Below, piece after piece: positions 6,836-16,002 of a DNA stretch of 64,000 nt. Under the pieces are notes generated by a model that saw only the letters and a program-made list of their open reading frames with translations, ran no database searches and was not told where the DNA came from. Positions within the stretch are counted from its first letter, which is position 1, and every line of letters begins with the position of its first letter. This DNA is from GCA-2684655 sp045105235 (lineage in GTDB: Bacteria; Planctomycetota; UBA1135; UBA2386): positions 5,401 to 69,400 of the forward strand of contig JBGCDH010000028.1 in assembly GCA_045105235.1 (NCBI GenBank), written 5' to 3'. The translations under genes and the position numbers were made by a program.

Positions 6836-8529
6836 CACTTGCCCTTCTTGACGAACTTGGCGTAGGCCTTTTCGTGCTTCTCCCATTTCTTGTCGGTCAT
6901 CGAAGCAAACACCATTTCGTTGATTTCCTTCTGCAGCTGCTTGGCGCGCTCCTTGGTGCGCTTCGAATATTCCTTTTGCTGCGCTTCCTCTTCCTCTTCG
7001 GTCTCGGCCGACTTGTGATCGAGTTTGAGCCAGTCCTTGCCGTGGCCTTCGGCGACCGCAATCGTGGCTTCGAAGTAGGTGTAGAGGAAGTCCTTGAACG
7101 CCTTCTCGTTCTTGCCGGGGCCGAGCACGTAGCGCAGCGCCTGCGACGCTGCGTAGTTGGCGCGGTTGTCCTTGTTGCGCATCTTGGTGAACTGCGCCTC
7201 GCTCATCGTTAGCAGATCCTGCAGCTTGGGCAGCTTGCCGTCGCGGTGCATCTGGCGCGCTTCGTCGCGGGCCCAGCCGTCGACCTTGAAGTCGAGCTTG
7301 CGTCCCTTGACGTAGACTTCGCTGACGTAGTTGTCGACCGCCCAGGTCAGCCAGTAGGGCGTGTAGCTGATGATGTGCGAATCTTTCTCCTGCAGGAAGT
7401 GCCGCAGGATGCCGCCGAACAGGATGCTGACGTCGCGGCCGCTGTTGCCGTTGGACGTGTCGAAGTAGGTGCCGATCTCTTGGTCCGCGCCGGATAGCGC
7501 CCAGCCGGTCGAGTTCGACGAGTCGAAGTGGAAGGCTTTGTATTCATCAAAGTCCTTGCACAGGCGCAGCACCGGGCGCCGCACGTAGTCTTCGCCGAGT
7601 TCGCCGAAGCGCTTCTCGCACCACGTGTAGAACAGCTCCGCGCCCTTGACCATCTTCTCGGAGAACTTCTTGTCGGCGTGGCTGACGACGAAGAAGTGCT
7701 TGGACTCGCTCATTGCCCAGCCGTCTGGGGTCAGCTTGCGCACGCGGCGGTGGTGGTCCGCCTCCATGTCCTTGCGGATTTCGGTGCGCTCTTCGATCGG
7801 GCGCTTGTCCCATTCGCTGCGGAACGCCGTCCACAGCCGGGTGGAGGTGCGGCGACCGCCCTTCTTGCCGGTGATCGAGGCTTCGGTCGCGCCGACGGGC
7901 TCGACAAAGCGGATGCTGTCGAGGCAGCGGCGGATGTGCTTCTCGACCTTGTCCTTACGGTCTTCGAGCGCTTCAAATTCGACGGCGAGTTCGAACGTGG
8001 GGCGGCGGAAGACGACGCTGTAGAGGTGCAGCTTCGGCTCGCTCTTGTGCACGTCGATTTCGCACATCAAGCAGTCGCTGCCGCCGATCGTGTCTTCGTC
8101 TTCCTTGCTGAAGAAGAAGCCCGTGCGGTGACGTTTGACGTAGTCGCGGTAGCCCTGGTAGGGCGTCGAGCCGATGCCAACGAAAGTGGTCTTGCCGTCT
8201 TCGCTCTCGTGAACTTCCTGGCCGCTGCTCTTCTTGGCCTTTTCGGAAAACACGATCACGCGCATCAGCGGCTTGTGCTCGCGGTTCCAGTCGCGGTCCT
8301 TGGATAGGTAGGACTTGTCGCTGAGGAACTTGGCTGCGATCCACTTCTCGTCGATCTGCAGCGGCACTTCGCTAAACCCCGGCGGGATGGTCAGCGCGAT
8401 GCCGAACTTCTCGTGGGACCATTTGCGGCCCTTGAGTTCTTGGGCGGGCAGCAGCGTGATCGCAAACGCCGCGCAGGATGCGGCAAGCAGTCTGGTGGTG
8501 TGCAGTGGTGTTCTTTGGTGGGGCATCAT
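6835..8529 (-). CDS. Secreted peptidase-MA-like protein lacking the zinc motif
   Basis: The protein has 564 residues with an N-terminal signal peptide (hydrophobic stretch about 12-28, cleavage near PAQ). Residues 35-205 resemble a PsbP/DUF1795-like stretch (FGIALTIPPGFSE). Residues 265-430 parallel the peptidase region of the downstream gene: FFVVSHADKKFSEKMVKGAE, then ILRHFLQEKDSH and PYWLTWAVDNYVSEV. Where the partner has HEANH and NESLAEYYG, this protein has RHFLQ and VDNYVSE, so zinc binding and catalysis look lost. The C-terminus (about 500-564) is highly charged and probably coiled coil. It is the first gene of the pair and may be an inhibitor, chaperone or substrate-binding partner; that role is inference. 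Confidence 0.75.
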   Translation of the reverse strand: MMPHQRTPLHTTRLLAASCAAFAITLLPAQELKGRKWSHEKFGIALTIPPGFSEVPLQIDEKWIAAKFLSDKSYLSKDRDWNREHKPLMRVIVFSEKAKKSSGQEVHESEDGKTTFVGIGSTPYQGYRDYVKRHRTGFFFSKEDEDTIGGSDCLMCEIDVHKSEPKLHLYSVVFRRPTFELAVEFEALEDRKDKVEKHIRRCLDSIRFVEPVGATEASITGKKGGRRTSTRLWTAFRSEWDKRPIEERTEIRKDMEADHHRRVRKLTPDGWAMSESKHFFVVSHADKKFSEKMVKGAELFYTWCEKRFGELGEDYVRRPVLRLCKDFDEYKAFHFDSSNSTGWALSGADQEIGTYFDTSNGNSGRDVSILFGGILRHFLQEKDSHIISYTPYWLTWAVDNYVSEVYVKGRKLDFKVDGWARDEARQMHRDGKLPKLQDLLTMSEAQFTKMRNKDNRANYAASQALRYVLGPGKNEKAFKDFLYTYFEATIAVAEGHGKDWLKLDHKSAETEEEEEAQQKEYSKRTKERAKQLQKEINEMVFASMTDKKWEKHEKAYAKFVKKGK

Positions 8530-8702
8530 TCAACTCTCCTGGAGATCTTCCTTTTCCCGTAGCGAGCCTAACGCTGGCGCGCGCCAAATGGCAGTCGGTC
8601 TACCCACACGGGCACTGCAGCAAGCAGCAGCGTCGGTGGGTGCGAGGAGTGCGATGGGGCGTGGCGCATGTTGGTTGCGGGAGGCCATGGTGTCTGGCGC
8701 AT

Positions 8703-8719
8703 GACATGTGGGACATGTC
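8703..8719. promoter_or_regulatory. Perfect inverted repeat, possible operator
   Basis: GACATGT, three bases, then ACATGTC form a perfect 7-bp dyad. It lies about 175 bases upstream of the leftward gene that starts at 8529. The size and symmetry fit a dimeric regulator site, but no regulator is linked to it. Confidence 0.35.
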
Positions 8720-8888
8720 GTGGCACGCATGGACGTCTCACAAACCGGGCGAGTTCCCGCGGGCTTTGCAACGAGAACGCATCAGTTCGGGCGATATTCT
8801 CCGATTGCGGTCCGGCTTCCGGCCGTGGTAGCGCGAGAAGCGCCGCGCGCTCGGCCCCATGTCCGGTCATGCCGGACGAATTTCGGCT

Positions 8889-8980
8889 AGCCAGATGCCA
8901 GCCGGCGGCTAGCCAGACTCCAGCCGGCGGCCAGCCAGACTCCAGCCGGCGGCCAGCCAGACTCCGGCCGGCGGCCAGCC
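8889..8980. repeat. 22-bp tandem repeat, about four copies
   Basis: Units of AGCCAGACTCCAGCCGGCGG plus CC start at 8889, 8911, 8933 and 8955, with one to three changes per copy and a broken fifth copy. The array lies just downstream of the pyrG stop codon. There are no spacers, so it is not CRISPR. Confidence 0.95.
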
Positions 8981-9023
8981 ACCAGCCCGCCCTCCGCTGC
9001 GCATCTCTGCTGCCCGCCGGGGG

Positions 9024-10643
<1,620 letters not shown>

Positions 10644-10707
10644 AGGGAGCGAAGCAGTTGTTTTGGGCTTTGGGTCATCGTCAGGATGCGGTCGGCGTTG
10701 GGAGGGG

Positions 10708-11445
10708 CTAGTTGGCGGCGAGGCGCTGCAAGAACGCGTTGTAGTCGCTGCGGGTCTCGATGCCCCACGGGCTGCCGTGGGCGTCGAGAACGTGCATGGC
10801 GATGTCGTTTTCGAGGAAGCGCAGCTGCTCGAGGCTCTCGGCTTCGGCGAGGCCGCTGCTCGGCAAGCCTGGCACGCGCAGCAGGGTGTCGCGCGCGAAG
10901 CCGTAGACGCCGATATGTCGATGGATCGGATACGGCGACTCGGCGTTCTTGACGAACGGGATCGCGCTGCGGCTAAAGTAGAGGGCCTTGCCGTTGCCGC
11001 CACGCACGACCTTGACGACGTTTTCGTCGGCGATGGTCGCGGCGTCGGATAGCTCGGCGGACAGCGTGTTGCAGACGGCCTCGCCGTCGAGCAGCTGGGC
11101 GATCAGCGCCTCGAGATCCTGCGGCGCCACTTCGGGCCAGTCGCCCTGGATGTCGAGCACGGCCTCGCAGTCCAGGCTGCGCGCCGCTTCGGCACAGCGC
11201 TCGCTACCGGTGCGGCAGGCCGGGCTTGTGCGCACGACTTCGTAGCCTCGCTGCCTGGCGGCCGCCTCGACGCGGTCGTCGTCAGTCGCAACGCAAACCA
11301 GGTCGATGTTGGCCGCCTTCTTGGCCTGATCGCAGGTGTGCAAAAAGAGTGGCTGGCCGCTTTCCTCGAGCAGGGCTTTGCCCGGCAGGCGCTGGCTGCC
11401 GACCCGCACCGGGATGATGGCGAGTGCCGCGACCTTGCCGCTCAT
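10708..11445 (-). CDS. kdsB: 3-deoxy-manno-octulosonate cytidylyltransferase
   Basis: KdsB activates Kdo as CMP-Kdo for lipopolysaccharide core assembly. The protein has 245 residues. The N-terminus ALAIIPVRVGSQRLPGKALL is the nucleotidyltransferase signature, and later motifs (DIQGDWPEV, ALYFSRSAIPF, HIGVYGF) are those of the KdsB family. The start ATG 11443-11445 overlaps the upstream lipoprotein stop as ATGA. Its presence implies a Kdo-containing outer membrane glycolipid or a related sugar. The fit to KdsB is good, but CMP-pseudaminic-acid-type synthetases are related; the SRSAIPF motif favours KdsB. Confidence 0.93.
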   Translation of the reverse strand: MSGKVAALAIIPVRVGSQRLPGKALLEESGQPLFLHTCDQAKKAANIDLVCVATDDDRVEAAARQRGYEVVRTSPACRTGSERCAEAARSLDCEAVLDIQGDWPEVAPQDLEALIAQLLDGEAVCNTLSAELSDAATIADENVVKVVRGGNGKALYFSRSAIPFVKNAESPYPIHRHIGVYGFARDTLLRVPGLPSSGLAEAESLEQLRFLENDIAMHVLDAHGSPWGIETRSDYNAFLQRLAAN

Positions 11446-12053
11446 CGTCGTTCTCCGCCGTCGTTCTTGGCGCCGCCGGCCGTGCCGCGGTCGTTTTTCG
11501 GGAGTTGGTCGAGCCGGTCGCGCGCCTTGCGCGCCTTGCGGGACGCCTCGATGGCATCGCTGTCCCAGCCCTGGCGCCGGTCGCTGTGGAAGGCGGTGTT
11601 GCCGTTGTACAGGGCCATGAAGTAGTTGCGAACGTCGCGGAACGCGGCCTCGCGCGGGTCGGTGAAGCTGCCCCGGCGGGCCCAGGTCCACGTGCGGCCT
11701 GCGTTCTGCAGCTGCACGACTTCGCGGGCGTCGTTGGGGGTGCGCGGCAGCGCATGCTGCCACAGCTCCTCGAGGCTCAGCACGTCGCACAGCGCCTGCA
11801 GCTCGGCGTCTGGCACGACCTTGCGGCCGGTATCGTCCGAGCGGCTGTAGGCTTCGGCAGGCGGCACGTAGCTCTCGTTTTGCAGCGTCAGGGTGAGGCC
11901 GCCGCTGGCGACCATCGCGAGGGTGCACGGCTCTCCCTCACGCACGACCACGGGGCGGCTCACGGTCGGTTTGGCCGGGCCTGAGGCGGCGCATCCGGCG
12001 AGACCCGTCGCAACGAGCAGGAGCAGCGAACGAACCAACACCTGAGCGACCAT
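11442..12053 (-). CDS. Lipoprotein of unknown function upstream of kdsB
   Basis: The protein has 203 residues. The N-terminus MVAQVLVRSLLLLVATGLAG followed by Cys21 is a lipoprotein signal peptide with a good lipobox. Residues 40-150 look folded, with several Trp and Tyr (for example ELWQHALPRTPNDAREV). The last 35 residues are charged and low in complexity. I do not recognise a family. The gene overlaps kdsB by 4 bases, so it is likely made together with it; a role in envelope assembly is a reasonable guess and no more. Confidence 0.7.
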   Translation of the reverse strand: MVAQVLVRSLLLLVATGLAGCAASGPAKPTVSRPVVVREGEPCTLAMVASGGLTLTLQNESYVPPAEAYSRSDDTGRKVVPDAELQALCDVLSLEELWQHALPRTPNDAREVVQLQNAGRTWTWARRGSFTDPREAAFRDVRNYFMALYNGNTAFHSDRRQGWDSDAIEASRKARKARDRLDQLPKNDRGTAGGAKNDGGERR

Positions 12054-12337
12054 TTCGGGACCCTAGGTTATCGCGTCGTCGTCGCGAAGAAATAGCGCTC
12101 TGCAGTCTCGGCGCATGTGTGTTGGATCCTGCCCTTCCACCCGTTGCCAGCTCGGTGGTTATTCACACTCTCTCCACTGAGTCTGCAGGCCGGTCGTGCC
12201 GTAGCGTCCCGCGTTCTCGGCATGCCGCGTGCCAGCGCTGCGATTTGCGACGGGTTCAGTCTCGGTCGCGGCCGTGCCGAAAAAGAGGGATTGGTAGCTG
12301 CGGCACTCGGATTGGTCGCCCTACCGTGGATTACGCC

Positions 12338-15300
12338 ATGCAAGTTCGCCCCTTCCGTAAGGTCCTTTGCGCCAATCGCGGAGAGATCGCGATCCGCGTC
12401 TTCCGCGCCTGCACCGAACTCGGGATGCGCACCGTCGCCGTTTTCAGTGATGAGGACGCCACCAACCAGCACCGCTACAAAGCCGATGAGAGCTATCTGA
12501 TCGGCAAGGGCAAGGGCGCCGTCGAGGCCTACCTCGGCGGCGACGAAATCCTCGAGGTGGCGTTGAAGGCCCAGGTGGATGCCATCCACCCCGGCTACGG
12601 CTTCCTGTCAGAGAACCAGGAGTTTGCCCGTCGCGTGCGCGCGGCCGGGATCGCCTTCATCGGTCCGGAGGCCGACGTCATCGAGAAGCTCGGCGACAAG
12701 GTCCAGGCTCGGCACACGGCGGAGTCGCTCGAGATTCCGTGCGTGCCCGGGCTCGAGCTACCCGAAGACGAGCAGCAGGCGTTTGAGTTGGCCGAGAAGT
12801 TCTTCGTCGAAAACGGCACGACGATCTTCAAAGCGGCGCACGGCGGCGGTGGCCGCGGCATGCGCGTCGTCGACAAGCGCAAGGACATCGTGCCGCTCCT
12901 GCGCCAGGCGCGCAGCGAGTCGCTGGCGGCGTTTGGCAGCTCGGTCGTGTTTTTGGAGAAGTTTCTGCCCAAGGTGCGTCACATCGAAGTGCAGGTCATG
13001 GGCGACCGGCACGGCAACGTCGTGCACCTGTGCGAGCGCGACTGCTCGGTGCAGCGCCGCCACCAGAAGGTCGTCGAGATCGCGCCGGCGCCGAACCTGC
13101 CGGAGGCGACGCGCGCGGCCTTGTTCGCAGACTCGCTGAAGCTGGCGCGCCACGCCGGCTACCACAACGCGGGCACGTTCGAATACCTGGTGGCGGACAG
13201 TCAGCACTACTTCATCGAGGTCAATCCGCGTCTTCAGGTGGAGCACACGGTGACCGAACAGATCACCGGCATCGATCTCGTGCAGACGCAGATCAAGGTC
13301 GAGCAGGGCTACCCGCTGGCCAGCGACGAGGTCGGGCTTGCCGACCAGGACGCGATCGAGCCGCGCGGCTATGCGATCCAGTGCCGGATCACGACCGAGG
13401 ATCCGCAGAACGACTTCTTGCCGGACACGGGCACGATCTTGGCCTACCGCTCGCCGGGCGGCTTTGGGCTGCGGCTCGACGGGGGCGACGGGCTCGCCGG
13501 CACGGTGGTGTCCGGTCACTACGATTCGCTGCTGGTCAAGTGCATCACGTTTGCCGGCACGCTTGAGCAGGCCGCTCCCAAGGGGGTTCGCGCGCTGCGC
13601 GAGTTCCGCATCCGCGGCGTCAAGACCAACCTGGCCTTCCTGCGCAACGTGCTGCAGCACCAGGCGTTTTTGGCGGGGCAGACGTGGACGCGCTACCTCG
13701 ATGAGACGCCGGAGCTGTTTGAGATCGAGCTCGGTCGCGACCGCGCGACCAAGATCCTGACGTATCTCGGCGACGTCGTCGTCAATGGCCACCCGACGGT
13801 TCGGCCCGAACAGCGGCTGTCGCCGGCGACGCTGATGCGCACCGCGCCGCCGCTGCCCGAGGTCCCCGACGGCATGCCGCCTCCGGGCAGCGCGCAGATC
13901 CTCGCGGAGGGTGGCCCGCAAAAAGTCGTGGAGTGGCTGAAGGCGCAAAAGAAGCCGCTGGTCACCGACACGACGATGCGCGACGCGCACCAATCGCTGC
14001 TGGCGACGCGCGTGCGCACCAAGGACATGCTCGCGATCGCGCATGCCAGCGCGCACATCGGGCACCGCCTGTTTTCGTTCGAGACCTGGGGGGGAGCGAC
14101 CTTTGATGTCGCCTACCGCTTCCTCAACGAAGATCCGTGGAACCGCCTGCGCAAGCTGAAGAGCGCGATCCCGAACGTGCTGCATCAGATGCTGCTGCGC
14201 GGCGCCAACGCGGTCGGCTACACCAGCTATCCGCAGAACGTGGTCGAGACGTTCATCGACGAAGCCGCGGAAAACGGCATCGACGTCTTCCGCGTGTTCG
14301 ACAGCCTCAACGACCTCGATTCGATGCAGGTCTCGGTGCAGCGCGTGCTCCAAACCGGCAAGCTCGCCGAGGTCGCGATGTGCTACACGGGCGACGTCGA
14401 CAATCCGGCGCGCACCAAATACGGCCTCGACTACTACGTCGATCTCGCGAAGCGAATCGAGGACCTCGGCGCGCACATCCTGTGCGTCAAGGACATGGCC
14501 GGTCTGCTGCGTCCGCAGGCGGCGCGCATGCTGATCAGCAAGCTGCGTGAGGTGACTTCGCTGCCGATCCACCTGCACACGCACGACACGTCGGGCAACG
14601 GCATTGCTACCTACATCGCGGCGATCGAAAGCGGCGTGCACGTGGTCGACACGGCGCTGTCGCCGATGGCGGGTCTGACGTCGCAGCCGAGCATGAACGC
14701 GCTGATCGCGGCGCTTCGTGGGCATCCACAGGAAACCGGTCTGACCAACCGCGAGCTGCAGCCGCTGTGTGACTACTGGGAAGGGGTGCGGGAGTGGTAT
14801 GCCCCGTTTGAGTGCGGCCTCAAGAGCAGCACCAGCGAGGTCTACTACCACGAGATTCCGGGCGGCCAATACAGCAACCTGCGGCCGCAGGTCGCATCGC
14901 TGGGGCTGCTCGACCGCTGGGCCGACGTGCGCCACGCGTTCGCCGTCGTCAACCAGCTGGTCGGCGACATTCCAAAGGTCACGCCGAGCTCCAAGATGGT
15001 CGGCGACTTCGCGATCTTTCTGGTGCAGAACGATCTGCTCGAGATGCACGGCACGCTCGAAGCGTCGACCGAGGCAACCCAGAAGAAGGTGCTGGTGCGC
15101 GCCAAAGAGCTCGACTTCCCGCAGAGCGTCGTGACCTACTTCCAGGGGCATCTGGGCCAGCCGCCGGGTGGCTTTCCAGATGAGCTGCGGCGCGCGGTCC
15201 TCAAGGGCGAACCGATCCTGACGGGGCGGCCGAGCGATGGCTTTGAGCCGTTTGACTTTGAGGCGGGTGAAAAGCACTGCAACGAACGCATGAAGCGCCC

Positions 15301-15844
15301 GGTGGATCGGCGCGACGTCGTCAGCTACGCGCTCTACCCGCGCGTGCTCGACGACTACTTTGCGTTCCGGCTGCACTGCAGCGATGTCTCGCTGCTGCCG
15401 ACGCCGGTCTACTTCTACGGCCTCGAAGAAGGCCAGGAGGTCTGGGTCGAACTCGAAAAGGGCAAGACGCTGCTGGTCTCGCTGGAAGCGCGCAGCGAGC
15501 CCGACGAGCAGGGCCACGTGACCGTCTACTTCAAGCTCAACGGCCAGAATCGTCAGGTCAGCGTCGCGGACCGTTCGCTCGAGGGCGAAGTCGAGACGCG
15601 TCGGCGCGCCGACCAGAGCAAGCCCGGCGAAGTCGGTTCGCCGATGCCGGGTCGCCTGATTCAGCTGCACGTCGGCGAAGGCGAAGCGGTTGCCGAAGGC
15701 GATCCGCTGCTGACGCTCGAAGCGATGAAGATGGAGACGGTCGTGCGCGCGCCGGTTGCCGGCGCGGTGCGCGAACTGTGCCAGGACGTGGGCGCGATGG
15801 TGGTCGCCGACGACCTGCTGATCGTGCTCGATCCGCAGGCGTAG
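12338..15844 (+). CDS. pyc: Pyruvate carboxylase
   Basis: This biotin enzyme carboxylates pyruvate to oxaloacetate, replenishing the TCA cycle. I start at ATG 12338 (1168 residues; MQVRPFRKVLCANRGEIAIR), although the frame is open 73 codons further upstream. The single chain has the biotin carboxylase domain (about 6-460, with AHGGGGRGM and EVNPRLQVEHTVTE), the carboxyltransferase domain (from about 540, DTTMRDAHQSLLATRVRT) and a C-terminal biotinyl domain with EAMKMET, Lys1131 being the biotin site. Length and order match the single-chain type. It is monocistronic, facing away from the kdsB operon and converging on the subtilase gene. Confidence 0.98.
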   Translation: MQVRPFRKVLCANRGEIAIRVFRACTELGMRTVAVFSDEDATNQHRYKADESYLIGKGKGAVEAYLGGDEILEVALKAQVDAIHPGYGFLSENQEFARRVRAAGIAFIGPEADVIEKLGDKVQARHTAESLEIPCVPGLELPEDEQQAFELAEKFFVENGTTIFKAAHGGGGRGMRVVDKRKDIVPLLRQARSESLAAFGSSVVFLEKFLPKVRHIEVQVMGDRHGNVVHLCERDCSVQRRHQKVVEIAPAPNLPEATRAALFADSLKLARHAGYHNAGTFEYLVADSQHYFIEVNPRLQVEHTVTEQITGIDLVQTQIKVEQGYPLASDEVGLADQDAIEPRGYAIQCRITTEDPQNDFLPDTGTILAYRSPGGFGLRLDGGDGLAGTVVSGHYDSLLVKCITFAGTLEQAAPKGVRALREFRIRGVKTNLAFLRNVLQHQAFLAGQTWTRYLDETPELFEIELGRDRATKILTYLGDVVVNGHPTVRPEQRLSPATLMRTAPPLPEVPDGMPPPGSAQILAEGGPQKVVEWLKAQKKPLVTDTTMRDAHQSLLATRVRTKDMLAIAHASAHIGHRLFSFETWGGATFDVAYRFLNEDPWNRLRKLKSAIPNVLHQMLLRGANAVGYTSYPQNVVETFIDEAAENGIDVFRVFDSLNDLDSMQVSVQRVLQTGKLAEVAMCYTGDVDNPARTKYGLDYYVDLAKRIEDLGAHILCVKDMAGLLRPQAARMLISKLREVTSLPIHLHTHDTSGNGIATYIAAIESGVHVVDTALSPMAGLTSQPSMNALIAALRGHPQETGLTNRELQPLCDYWEGVREWYAPFECGLKSSTSEVYYHEIPGGQYSNLRPQVASLGLLDRWADVRHAFAVVNQLVGDIPKVTPSSKMVGDFAIFLVQNDLLEMHGTLEASTEATQKKVLVRAKELDFPQSVVTYFQGHLGQPPGGFPDELRRAVLKGEPILTGRPSDGFEPFDFEAGEKHCNERMKRPVDRRDVVSYALYPRVLDDYFAFRLHCSDVSLLPTPVYFYGLEEGQEVWVELEKGKTLLVSLEARSEPDEQGHVTVYFKLNGQNRQVSVADRSLEGEVETRRRADQSKPGEVGSPMPGRLIQLHVGEGEAVAEGDPLLTLEAMKMETVVRAPVAGAVRELCQDVGAMVVADDLLIVLDPQA

Positions 15845-15911
15845 GGCGTCGCCGCGGCGATCTGCGGCCGCCGCCTCGAGCCGCCTCCTAGGGCAGCCGA
15901 AAACAGAAGCA

Positions 15912-15938
15912 GGCCGCGCCGACACTGTCGACGCGGCC
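15912..15938. terminator. Bidirectional terminator-like hairpin
   Basis: GGCCGCG and CGCGGCC (7 bp), then after one mismatch CGACA and TGTCG, form a strong stem with a very small loop. It sits between the convergent pyc and subtilase genes. There is no T tract, so factor-independent termination is not certain. Confidence 0.6.
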
Positions 15939-16002
15939 CGCTGGGCGTGGCCCCCGCGGCGCGATGCCGCGCAGGCCGTCTCAGGACTTCATGCCTCGCC
16001 GC

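Larger units (their letters stand above)
8530..9023. other. 494-base gap between pyrG and the peptidase-like operon
   Basis: I see no convincing gene here. The gap holds the presumed promoter of the leftward peptidase-like operon, a perfect inverted repeat at 8703-8719, and a 22-bp tandem array at 8889-8980. Open frames in this stretch have no conserved features and depend on the repeat composition. Confidence 0.6.

Noticed and set aside
6833..6886. A start 17 codons upstream for the zinc peptidase gene
   Set aside because: It would add a charged stretch before the signal peptide and overlap the previous gene by about 50 bases; the TGATG start is better.
8889..8980. Possible CRISPR array
   Set aside because: Copies are directly adjacent without spacers, and no cas genes are near.
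12758..15925. A leftward open frame of about 1050 codons opposite pyc
   Set aside because: It is the mirror of a real pyruvate carboxylase gene, with composition typical of antisense frames.
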